Origin: Pseudomonas fluorescens
GTDB taxonomy: Bacteria; Pseudomonadota; Gammaproteobacteria; Pseudomonadales; Pseudomonadaceae
Direction: 5' to 3'
Length of the DNA: 64,000 nucleotides
NCBI RefSeq assembly: GCF_902497775.2
Contig: NZ_OZ024668.1
Location: 3,580,326-3,644,325, forward strand
The notes under the pieces were generated by a model, which made no database searches, was not told where the DNA came from, and was given only the letters and a program-made list of their open reading frames with translations. The stretch's first letter is position 1; each line of letters begins with the position of its first letter. This document shows, one piece after another, positions 36,201-48,864 of the stretch. The translations under genes and the position numbers were made by a program.

Positions 36201-37921
36201 TCGACCACTGGCTCCCAGCCACCATCACGCAGCGGATGACGAATGCGCCACTCTCCCGGGCGCAAGCCCTGCTGCACAGCGTAGAAGTGACCATCGATAC
36301 TGATGAACTGCTCGGCGCCGAATTGGTAAATACCCTGGGCATTGGCTTCACCCACCTGGGAAGGGTCAAGGCGCCTGGCATAGGGTGCAAGGTCGGCACG
36401 CCACAGGCGCCTGGAACCATCGCTACGATGAACGCGCACGAGCGCCTTGAACAGTGCCGAATTCTTGACCAGGCTGCTGGCCGTGCTCACCACTACTGCG
36501 CCGACAGCCAGCCCCGCCACCTCTTCAATGACATGGGTGAGGCAGTTGAAGGCTTCATGAACATCGCCTTGTGCCCAGTCCTGCAACCCGGTGAATACCT
36601 CGCCCATCAACTGCGCAGCGGTCACCCCCAAAAGCAACTCGCCCACGCCCGGGAGCACGAACGCCGCAAGCCCGAGAACATCCAGACCGATATCCAAGGC
36701 CTTCTGCAACACAGCATGCCGTGCCTGGGCATCCTGCTCGGCAGTGGGTACGGCACAGAAGCGGGCATCGTCCTCCATCTGCGCCAGACGCTGCGTCAAA
36801 AGGTGGTCGTACATGCCCTGCTCAAGTGACAACGCATCCAGCGCCAGGTCGGGCTCGGCGCGAACCACTCGCATCGCGCCACCTCCCTCATAAAGCCGTT
36901 GCCTCAGCGCCTGGACCAATGCCGGCCACTTGCGGCGAATGACCCTTCTGATGAAGGAATGCTGATACCCCGAATTTGCCAGACGCCCAGCCAGGTCTTT
37001 CTCAAGCTCGGTCCAACTCGAATACGCCCTCAGAGGCGCGATACGATCGCCAGGAATGTGCAGCACCAAACTCAACCAGGGACGGACCAGACCAGCCAAC
37101 GGTGACGGCGGGTTGTAACGGGCTTCGAACAAGGTCACGCCCGTAATTTCAATACCGGCAAGCTTGAGACGCTTGGGTACGAAGGGCACCCCTTCATAGC
37201 TGACCTGACTTTTGCCCGAGGCAAGCTCCAGCACGCAGTGGTGCAACGCCGCACTGATATCCCCCTTGATCAAGGCCAGGTGGGCATCCACTTCCAACCC
37301 ATAACGGTCACACTCGGCGAAGGCATTGCTGATTGCAGACGATGGGCGCCCCCCGTCCGCAGCATAGAAAACGCCACGCAAATGCCTGAGGTACTGCCCG
37401 CCAAGATCCAGTTCCCGACAAAAATCGACGAAGCTCTCCACCGGGACCTTATCCCATACCGTATTGCCCCTGCGCAGCGTGGATTCACGCAACAAGGAAC
37501 TACCGGGGGCAGCCTGAAGTTCGTCGAAATTGTGCAGGGCTGCTTGCAACAGGCTCTGATGCTGATAGTGGCGTCTCCACAACGCTCTATAGCTCGGCAG
37601 AGTGAACCCCTGCAGAGCAGTGGTGGTGCGCAAGAAATACACGGTGTCTTGCGGCAGTTCACAGCCGTAGCGACGTTGCACAGCCTGTGAGAACAACGGC
37701 GCGGCAAAGGCATCCAGCCGCTGCAAAGGCGCGAGCAAGCGTGAGCGCTGCAAGTTGCTGGTGTGGCTGGCACGAAGACTGGCGGCCAACTTTGCCAGCA
37801 CCGCTGGATCGGCGATACGCAACCAGATGGGTATCTGATCACGGACAAACTGCACATGAAAATTTGCCGAAGAGAGGGTATCGGCATGTCCTGAAGACGA
37901 ATTGGCGGTTGAATCCTGCAT
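33284..37921 (-). CDS. Large LRR/NEL-type effector-like protein with dermonecrotic-toxin-like N terminus; catalytic Cys absent
   Basis: A 1545-residue protein. The first about 1060 residues resemble the long N-terminal regions of pseudomonad NEL proteins (dermonecrotic-toxin-like, DUF6543 type). They include a hydrophobic glycine-rich stretch (LDVLGLAAFVLPGVGELLLGV, seen here in part) near residue 420. Residues about 1065-1240 hold roughly seven leucine-rich repeats (RVRYLDLSNNALTRFP, LETIDLTGNPLGRLP). Residues about 1250-1545 align with the NEL E3 ubiquitin ligase domain of IpaH/SspH (ENQFVMRAHRQRLR, DIRVGEEQMRTAQAYV). At the catalytic loop the expected Cys-x-Asp reads Gln1342-Val-Asp1344, and the only Cys after the LRRs is in a late helix (VQLSCVLIRD). 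So it may be an inactive relative. ATG at 37921, GGGAG eight bases upstream. No secretion signal is visible. Confidence 0.8.
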   Translation of the reverse strand: MQDSTANSSSGHADTLSSANFHVQFVRDQIPIWLRIADPAVLAKLAASLRASHTSNLQRSRLLAPLQRLDAFAAPLFSQAVQRRYGCELPQDTVYFLRTTTALQGFTLPSYRALWRRHYQHQSLLQAALHNFDELQAAPGSSLLRESTLRRGNTVWDKVPVESFVDFCRELDLGGQYLRHLRGVFYAADGGRPSSAISNAFAECDRYGLEVDAHLALIKGDISAALHHCVLELASGKSQVSYEGVPFVPKRLKLAGIEITGVTLFEARYNPPSPLAGLVRPWLSLVLHIPGDRIAPLRAYSSWTELEKDLAGRLANSGYQHSFIRRVIRRKWPALVQALRQRLYEGGGAMRVVRAEPDLALDALSLEQGMYDHLLTQRLAQMEDDARFCAVPTAEQDAQARHAVLQKALDIGLDVLGLAAFVLPGVGELLLGVTAAQLMGEVFTGLQDWAQGDVHEAFNCLTHVIEEVAGLAVGAVVVSTASSLVKNSALFKALVRVHRSDGSRRLWRADLAPYARRLDPSQVGEANAQGIYQFGAEQFISIDGHFYAVQQGLRPGEWRIRHPLRDGGWEPVVEHNAQGAWRCDFDSPHRWPDAAYALRRFGPRFSDFNDQEIEAMLNICGLDLGQLRQLHLQRQPVPAALLELCSRARLRSRLEQFEQQLMGAPEHAQEAFSLLALQRLPGWPQWRRLEIVSQLQAESPEVLQLLRSEVDEQGVLASFHGALSDDEQALLNVRQAGEQSAAQAMGKQMSLWLQAHRASFFDRCLAIEQPVGTSPLQLQFPGLAPELVARIEAEASEVERQRMSDDRHVPLRLAEQAAQALREARLDRALEGFFWPQANNADCNVLMLHAVQKDPHWPQGLRLQIEGPATPGVRRLFYRNDRFIVEEHSDDPPEGLLPLALRLAGIVPEQGQQAFSATLGSRVAAQRGVAFEVLGVAERGGWNAPQRWADRRIGYPLSGRGAVRVRLASLEEQLLELYPDFDRAQIDAFFAPYRAAPAQALALLHRLNEELRGLRVTLRRWQEQATSSRVNANRQQVSAVLIAAWQRRLTRIQTSFGIHLGYRLSLHGLYVESLPSLVADFSHVVELELSALGLRDVEPGFLSRFGRVRYLDLSNNALTRFPQVLEGATSLRHLSLRGNAVILDESGAGQLRALWQLETIDLTGNPLGRLPDVGGMAHLRRLQLRATGIFEVPGGLVDRPYLEEVDLRDNRINQLAPGFLDEPRDFLRRIHLDGNPLAPAQRRLLRARQNVLPMFVPALDAGGRFWIIDSVDRQVLERYWLRLQREPEAEALFSLFEHLAAVGQAHNVVPELRVRVQGLLRSMARSGMGRELAALVASSAPQVDAMTLLGRLELRVDAARALSSSLAQASPAALLSYARGSLRLQRLEAFVIQLIDQTAQWAGRRLEVFESYRFALGERLGLAGQALNLGADDIRVGEEQMRTAQAYVESFDDVQLSCVLIRDRYWVQYIRQRHDQAWHELENQFVMRAHRQRLREGGRAPAERERLEQGRQLQQAEDEVALLMQLTRAELGLPFDPGSAPRRGG

Positions 37922-38048
37922 CAGCGAACTCCCGTAGTTGGAGCCAGGGACGTTAAGCGCTTTGCAAGGTATTCAAGTGGTACACAGCTACCACACAGAT
38001 TGAACTGAGGGAGCGATAGGTACTGGGAAAGGGGGGTAGCAGAATGGA

Positions 38049-38158
38049 GGCGGCCCCACCAGCCACACCCCGGCACACAATGTTCCCGCTGTGGCTGCTT
38101 CCTTCCGGATCTGACCAGGTTCACGGGTAATCGTTGCGGGGGGACCGATGGGGCCACC
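38049..38158 (-). ncRNA. ffs: Signal recognition particle RNA (4.5S)
   Basis: The minus strand carries the conserved SRP RNA core: GGTCAGATCCGGAAGGAAGC with the GGAA tetraloop and the adjacent internal loop, and CCCGCAACG near the 5' end. The ends pair (GGTGGCCCC with GGGGCCGCC), giving a hairpin of about 110 bases. It guides membrane proteins to the translocon together with Ffh. The exact mature ends are approximate. Confidence 0.95.
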
Positions 38159-38247
38159 ATAACGCATGCTCATCTGGCGACGAGCCGCGCCATTGTACCG
38201 GCATTAAACCAAGTTACAACCCTTGAGCGTGAAAAAATCATAGCAGC

Positions 38248-39405
38248 TCAATGACTTGGCAATTGCTGCCCACCTTCCGAGGTCACGCACAGGTGAATGA
38301 AATGCAACTTGGCAACCACCGCCGCCGGTAGCACGAAGGGGTAGAAATCCGGCTGACCCATGCTGCGCGACAGCTCGTTGAGCATCGCTGACAACTCCAG
38401 CCAGGCGTTGATCAACGCCAGAAATGCCGGCGCGCCAGGCTCGTCCGCGCGGTACAGCGCCTCTGAGGAAAACGCCGGGTAATCGAGCTCCAGCGCCTTG
38501 GCGTTCATACCCAGCGCCAGGGCGGTATCGACCGCATCGGTAATGTGCAGATAGTGCGCCCAGGTCTCGGCCCAGTCTTCCCAGGGGTGCATGGTGGCAT
38601 AGGCACTGACATGGGCAGCGGCCCAATCGCTGGGGGCCCCCTGTTGATAGTGACGTTCCAGTGCTTCACTGTAGCTTTCACGCTCGTCGCCAAACAGCTC
38701 GCGAAAGCCGCCGAGCCAGTCACTACCGGCGATCAGGCGGTCCCAGTAGTAGTGACCGACTTCGTGACGCAGATGCCCCAGCAGCGTTCGATAGGGCTCA
38801 TGCAGTTGCACCCTCACCCGCTCACGCCAGTCATCGTCAGCCTCGCGCACGTCCAGGGTGATCAAGCCGTTGGCATGCCCGGTGGTCGGCGCGTTGCCTT
38901 CCAGATCAACACCGATGAAATCAAACGCCAGGCCTGGTCCATCGTCCTCTTGCTTGGGTTCGATCGGCAAGCCCAGGTGCATCAGTTGGGCCACTAGCCG
39001 GCGCTTGGCGGTTTCCAGCTTGCGCCAGCGCAGGTGATTTTCGTTGACTGAAAGGTCGGGGATGGTCCGGTTCAGGCGACAGGCGAGGCACAGGCTGTGC
39101 GGCTCATCAGCAGCCAGCAGCCAATTGCAGGCTGCGGGCGTGTCGAGATTGGCACAGCGGCGCAAGGGTCCGCATCGAACTTCACCGTCGAGCAGCCAGA
39201 GGCCTGCGCCGGGCCCCGGCATCAAGCTGGCAACCCGATTGCTCGCCGGCCAAAAGCCCAATGCCGACTGGCAAGCCAGGCACTGGCTGTTGCGAAAGAA
39301 CACCGACTGCCCACACTGGCATTGCCAGACCCGATCCGGGTGTTGCTGCTGGCTGACAAAGGGCGCCGCGATCCTGGCGCCCAGCTGTTCGAAAAAGCGG
39401 TACAT
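38248..39405 (-). CDS. Zinc-ribbon putative zinc metallopeptidase (DUF2248-type)
   Basis: A 385-residue protein. The N terminus has paired zinc-ribbon cysteines (WQCQCGQSVFFRNSQCLACQSALGF and CLACRLNRTIP). The catalytic-like domain holds HEVGHYYWD (HExxH form) near residue 220 and a later SAYATMHPWEDWAETWAHYLH that may supply the third ligand, which is the gluzincin-like arrangement. The family is widespread in proteobacteria, and substrates are unknown to me. It stands alone between ffs and ligA, on the same strand as ligA. Confidence 0.8.
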   Translation of the reverse strand: MYRFFEQLGARIAAPFVSQQQHPDRVWQCQCGQSVFFRNSQCLACQSALGFWPASNRVASLMPGPGAGLWLLDGEVRCGPLRRCANLDTPAACNWLLAADEPHSLCLACRLNRTIPDLSVNENHLRWRKLETAKRRLVAQLMHLGLPIEPKQEDDGPGLAFDFIGVDLEGNAPTTGHANGLITLDVREADDDWRERVRVQLHEPYRTLLGHLRHEVGHYYWDRLIAGSDWLGGFRELFGDERESYSEALERHYQQGAPSDWAAAHVSAYATMHPWEDWAETWAHYLHITDAVDTALALGMNAKALELDYPAFSSEALYRADEPGAPAFLALINAWLELSAMLNELSRSMGQPDFYPFVLPAAVVAKLHFIHLCVTSEGGQQLPSH

Positions 39406-39465
39406 GGCGATCCCTCCTGGCTGCTTGCCAAGACTAGACCATGGCCAGTACCCCGCGTGCCGCGT

Positions 39466-41826
<2,361 letters not shown>

Positions 41827-41839
41827 TCATCTCTTGCAA

Positions 41840-41866
41840 AGCAAAAGAGCAGCCTTGGCTGCTCTT
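41840..41866 (-). terminator. Rho-independent terminator between zipA and ligA
   Basis: On the minus strand AAGAGCAGCC and GGCTGCTCTT pair around AA and run into TTTTGC. It lies 47 bases after the zipA stop and only about 25 bases before ligA, so it could reduce read-through into ligA or act in the ligA leader. Confidence 0.7.
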
Positions 41867-41876
41867 GCGTGTTTCT

Positions 41877-41903
41877 TATCGCGGGGCAAGCCCGCTCCTA
41901 CAG
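41877..41903. repeat. Single REP element downstream of zipA
   Basis: ATCGCGGGGCAAGCCCGCTC and following CTACA: one copy of the pseudomonad REP. Confidence 0.88.
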
Positions 41904-41912
41904 GCGATGCCT

Positions 41913-42782
41913 TTAGCGCTTCTGGGTCAGTGCCCGGCGCTCGAACTCGACGATGCGCTGGCGGTAGTGCTCGATGGTCTGCGCGGTCATCACACTGCGC
42001 TGATCATCTTTGAGCTCACCATTGAGTTCGTGGGCCAGCTTGCGCGCCGCAGCCACCATCACGTCGAAGGCCTGCTTGGGATGACGCGGGCCTGGCAGAC
42101 CGAGGAAGAAGCTCACCGCGCGGGTGCTGAAGTGGTCGATGTCGTCGAGGTCGAACACGCCCGGCTTGACCGCGTTGGCCATCGAGAACAGCACTTCACC
42201 ATTACCGGCCATGCTTTCATGACGGTGGAAGATGTCCATTTCCCCAAAACGCAGGCCGCTTTCAAGGATGTTCTGCAGCAATGCCGGGCCCTTGAAGCCG
42301 CCTTCATCGCGGGAAATCACGCTGATCACCAGCACTTCTTCAACCGGTGGCAGGTCTTTGTCGGGGCTGGAGCCATAGCCGCTGGTTTTCGGGCTTTCAT
42401 CCGGGAAGTCGTCGTCGGCATTGCCGAACAGATCAGGCTCACGCGGTTCGGCGGCCAGGTTCAGGTCACCCTGCTGTGGCTCGTTGCCGCGCTTGTTGCG
42501 TTTGTTCTTGCCAACCTTGGGTTCACGCTCACGCCCCGCACTCATCGACGGTAAATCGTGCTCGTCCAGCGCAGGCTCTTTGTGGGTGTCGAGCACGCGC
42601 GGCTCACCGATCACTTCGGTGCCGCTGCTGCTTTCATCGTCCGGCAGGTTGGAAAAGCTGCGGTCCAGACGGAATTTCAACTTGCCCTTGCCGCCGCGCA
42701 TGCGGCGCCAGCCGTCGAAAAGAATACCGGCAATGACAATAATGCCGATGACGATCAGCCACTCGCGCAGACCGATTTCCAT
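41913..42782 (-). CDS. zipA: Cell division protein ZipA
   Basis: A 289-residue FtsZ-anchoring protein. An N-terminal membrane helix ([21 protein letters not shown]) is followed by a charged, flexible linker and a C-terminal FtsZ-binding domain from about residue 150 ([53 protein letters not shown]). The smc, zipA, ligA order is standard in Pseudomonas. Confidence 0.95.
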   Translation of the reverse strand: MEIGLREWLIVIGIIVIAGILFDGWRRMRGGKGKLKFRLDRSFSNLPDDESSSGTEVIGEPRVLDTHKEPALDEHDLPSMSAGREREPKVGKNKRNKRGNEPQQGDLNLAAEPREPDLFGNADDDFPDESPKTSGYGSSPDKDLPPVEEVLVISVISRDEGGFKGPALLQNILESGLRFGEMDIFHRHESMAGNGEVLFSMANAVKPGVFDLDDIDHFSTRAVSFFLGLPGPRHPKQAFDVMVAAARKLAHELNGELKDDQRSVMTAQTIEHYRQRIVEFERRALTQKR

Positions 42783-42986
42783 GTAATCCCGTGCCTCTGT
42801 AAAAAATGCTGAAAAATAAAGGGTTTAAACCCCTTTAAAACGTGGCGCCAACTCTATGTTCTGACAGGCGTTTTACCCACGCAAAAAAATAAGTGACATT
42901 AAGCTAGCACGACCAAAGATAACTTTACACCGTCTGTCGCAACTGACAGGGCCATTTACCGCAGGTTCACGCTTTATTGCTTCAAA
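42783..42986. other. AT-rich gap between smc and zipA
   Basis: This 204-base stretch probably holds the zipA promoter. A near-palindrome around AAAGGGTTTAAACCCCTTT (42818-42836) and a small hairpin CTGTC-GCAACT-GACAG (42934-42949) downstream of smc are visible; neither has a clear terminator T run. Confidence 0.4.
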
Positions 42987-46475
<3,489 letters not shown>

Positions 46476-46477
46476 GC

Positions 46478-47137
46478 TCAGGCAGTCGCCAGCGCCGCCA
46501 GCACCAGCTCGCAGCTGCGCTGGCAGTACTCGGCCAGCACCGTGCGGATGCGCAGCGGGTCACGGGCCACCACGGCTTCGAGCAGGTTGGCAAACAGCAC
46601 CAGGAAATCGTTCATGTTGGCCTTGCGCTGGTCCAGCGCCAGGTAATAGGTACGGCTCATGGCCGGCTGCAGGTTCTCGACGGTTTCCTGCAGGTAGGGA
46701 TTGTTGGCAAACGGATAGGCGGCGCGCATCACCGCGAAGCTTTCGTCGACGAAAGCGCGGATGTCCTGGCGCTCGAACGCACCGTTCAGGCGCTGCTGGA
46801 TCTTGAGGAACGGCAACAGATCGCCATCGTTGCGCCAGTTCAGGGCCACGGCATTGCCGAGCAGGTTGTACAACTCGCCCATCAGCGTGCACAGGCTGCG
46901 CACATTGTGCTCATTGAGTTCGGTCACATGGGCACCACGACGCGGCAGGATGGTCACCAGGTGGCGGCGTTCGAGGATCAAAAGCGCCTCGCGCACCGAG
47001 CCACGGCTGACATTCAATGCCTGGGTGACCTTCTGCTCCTGGATACGCTCGGCGGGCTTGAGCTCGCCGCGGATGATCCGCTCGGCCAGGTAATGGGCAA
47101 TTTGCTCGGAGAGGCTGTCCGGCGCCTTGAACGTCAT
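46478..47137 (-). CDS. GntR-family (FCD/FadR subfamily) transcriptional regulator beside xdhABC
   Basis: A 219-residue regulator. The N-terminal winged helix-turn-helix has IRGELKPAERIQEQKVTQALNVSR and GSVREALLILERRHLV. The C-terminal all-helical FCD effector domain runs from about 80 to 210. It is divergent from xdhA across a 272-base gap and is followed by smc after two bases. The location suggests control of purine catabolism, with xanthine, urate or a breakdown product as ligand; that is inference. Candidate operators are CTGTGCACAA at 47161-47170 and CTGACCCAAAGGTCAG at 47321-47336. Confidence 0.85.
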   Translation of the reverse strand: MTFKAPDSLSEQIAHYLAERIIRGELKPAERIQEQKVTQALNVSRGSVREALLILERRHLVTILPRRGAHVTELNEHNVRSLCTLMGELYNLLGNAVALNWRNDGDLLPFLKIQQRLNGAFERQDIRAFVDESFAVMRAAYPFANNPYLQETVENLQPAMSRTYYLALDQRKANMNDFLVLFANLLEAVVARDPLRIRTVLAEYCQRSCELVLAALATA

Positions 47138-47160
47138 GGTTTTCCTTCAAAATCATTGAA

Positions 47161-47170
47161 CTGTGCACAA
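47161..47170. promoter_or_regulatory. Possible FCD-type operator upstream of the GntR gene
   Basis: CTGTGCACAA is a near-palindrome resembling the TTGT-N2-ACAA sites found at 55331 and 58459, and lies 24 bases upstream of the regulator's start. The match is weak and could be chance. Confidence 0.3.
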
Positions 47171-47320
47171 GCGCGGAATTGTAGCGCACTTGCCCCCGCG
47201 CCGCGCAGTGGCCATACAGCAGAAGTTGGCACGATTGGCGCAAAAGATTCGGATCACGCAGGGCCAACTATGCTCATAACAGAGCACCTGTGAAAGGGCG
47301 GAAGCGCCACGAGAAATTTC

Positions 47321-47336
47321 CTGACCCAAAGGTCAG
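47321..47336. promoter_or_regulatory. Operator-like palindrome upstream of xdhA
   Basis: CTGACCCAAAGGTCAG is a perfect inverted repeat CTGACC-N4-GGTCAG, 74 bases upstream of the xdhA start codon. A close copy, CTGACCCAGAAGTCAA, lies at 55366 before the purine permease gene, again preceded by TTC. Shared placement before two genes of one pathway suggests a common regulator. Confidence 0.6.
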
Positions 47337-47409
47337 AAAATTGTTGACCTGAAAATCAAGTCTGCTTACAGTCCGCTCAACAACAATAAGTCGCTTGTGA
47401 GGCCTTCCC

Positions 47410-48864
47410 GTGATCCAGTTTCTACTTAACCAGGAGCTGCGCAGTGAGCATGCCCTGGACCCCAACCTGACCGTGCTCGAGTATCTTCGTGAACACTTGG
47501 GCAAGTCCGGTACCAAGGAAGGCTGCGCCAGCGGCGATTGCGGCGCCTGCACCGTGGTGGTCGGCGAACTGGCCCAGGCCGAGGATGGCCGCGAACACAT
47601 TCGCTACCGCAGCCTCAACTCGTGCCTGACCTTCGTCTCGTCGTTGCACGGTAAACAGTTGATTAGCGTCGAAGGCCTCAAGCATCAGGGCAAACTGCAC
47701 AGCGTGCAGCAGGCCATGGCCGATTGCCACGGCTCGCAATGCGGCTTCTGCACCCCGGGCTTTGTCATGTCGCTGTTCGCCCTGCAAAAGAACAGTGACG
47801 CACCCGATTTGCACAAGGCCCAGGAAGCCCTGGCCGGCAACCTCTGCCGCTGCACCGGCTACCGGCCGATCCTGGCCGCCGCCGAGCAGTCCTGCTGCCA
47901 GGCCCAGCCTGATCAGTTCGACCGCAGCCAAGCGCAGACCATTGCCCGCCTCAAGGCCATCGCCCCGAGCGAAACCGGCGAGCTCAACAGCGGCGACAAA
48001 CGCTGCCTGGTGCCGCTGACCGTGGCTGACCTTGCCGAACTCTACGGCTCGCACCCCGAAGCCCGATTGCTGGCCGGCGGCACCGACCTGGCGCTGGAAG
48101 TCACCCAGTTCCACAAGACCCTGCCGGTGATGATCTATGTTGGCAACGTCGCCGAACTCAAACGCATCGACACTCAAGCCGAGCACCTGGAAATCGGCGC
48201 GGCCACGCCGCTGACCGACTGCTACGACGCCCTGAGTCGCGAATACCCGGATTTTGGCGAACTGCTGCACCGCTTCGCCTCGCTGCAGATCCGCAACCAG
48301 GGCACCTTGGGCGGCAACATCGGCAACGCCTCGCCAATCGGCGACTCGCCGCCCCTGCTGATCGCCCTGGATGCGCAGATCGTCCTGCGCAAAGGTGACA
48401 ACAGCCGTACCCTGGCGCTGGAAGACTACTTCATCGACTACCGCATCACCGCACGCCAGGAAAGCGAGTTCATCGAGAAGATCATCGTGCCACGGGCCCG
48501 CGCCGACTGGGCGTTCCGCGCCTACAAGGTGTCCAAGCGCCTGGACGATGACATTTCGGCGGTCTGCGCGGCGTTCAACCTGCGCATCAACAACGGCGTG
48601 GTCGAGGCGGCGCGCATTGCCTTCGGCGGCATGGCGGCAATCCCCAAACGGGCCCGCGCCTGCGAAGCGGCGCTGGTCGGCAAGGCCTGGAACCAGGCCA
48701 GCATCGAGCGCGCCTGCCAGGCGCTGGCCGAGGACTTCACACCGCTCTCGGATTTTCGCGCGAGCAAGGAATACCGCCTGCTCAGCGCGCAGAACCTGCT
48801 GCGCAAATACTTCATCGAACTGCAAACGCCGCACATCGAAACTCGGGTGACCGCTTATGTCTAA
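47410..48864 (+). CDS. xdhA: Xanthine dehydrogenase small subunit XdhA (2Fe-2S and FAD)
   Basis: A 484-residue subunit carrying two 2Fe-2S clusters (EGCASGDCGACTVV and CGFCTPGF, then NLCRCTGYRPI) and an FAD domain from about residue 195 (LLAGGTDLALEV, RNQGTLGGNIGNASP). It passes electrons from the molybdenum centre to NAD. The GTG start at 47410 is supported by GAGG eight bases upstream and the usual MIQFLLN beginning. It overlaps xdhB by eight bases. Confidence 0.96.
   Translation: MIQFLLNQELRSEHALDPNLTVLEYLREHLGKSGTKEGCASGDCGACTVVVGELAQAEDGREHIRYRSLNSCLTFVSSLHGKQLISVEGLKHQGKLHSVQQAMADCHGSQCGFCTPGFVMSLFALQKNSDAPDLHKAQEALAGNLCRCTGYRPILAAAEQSCCQAQPDQFDRSQAQTIARLKAIAPSETGELNSGDKRCLVPLTVADLAELYGSHPEARLLAGGTDLALEVTQFHKTLPVMIYVGNVAELKRIDTQAEHLEIGAATPLTDCYDALSREYPDFGELLHRFASLQIRNQGTLGGNIGNASPIGDSPPLLIALDAQIVLRKGDNSRTLALEDYFIDYRITARQESEFIEKIIVPRARADWAFRAYKVSKRLDDDISAVCAAFNLRINNGVVEAARIAFGGMAAIPKRARACEAALVGKAWNQASIERACQALAEDFTPLSDFRASKEYRLLSAQNLLRKYFIELQTPHIETRVTAYV

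Noticed and set aside
37922..38048. A type III secretion (hrp-box) promoter upstream of the NEL-like gene.
   Set aside because: No GGAACC-N15/16-CCAC pattern was seen on the minus strand in the 127-base gap.
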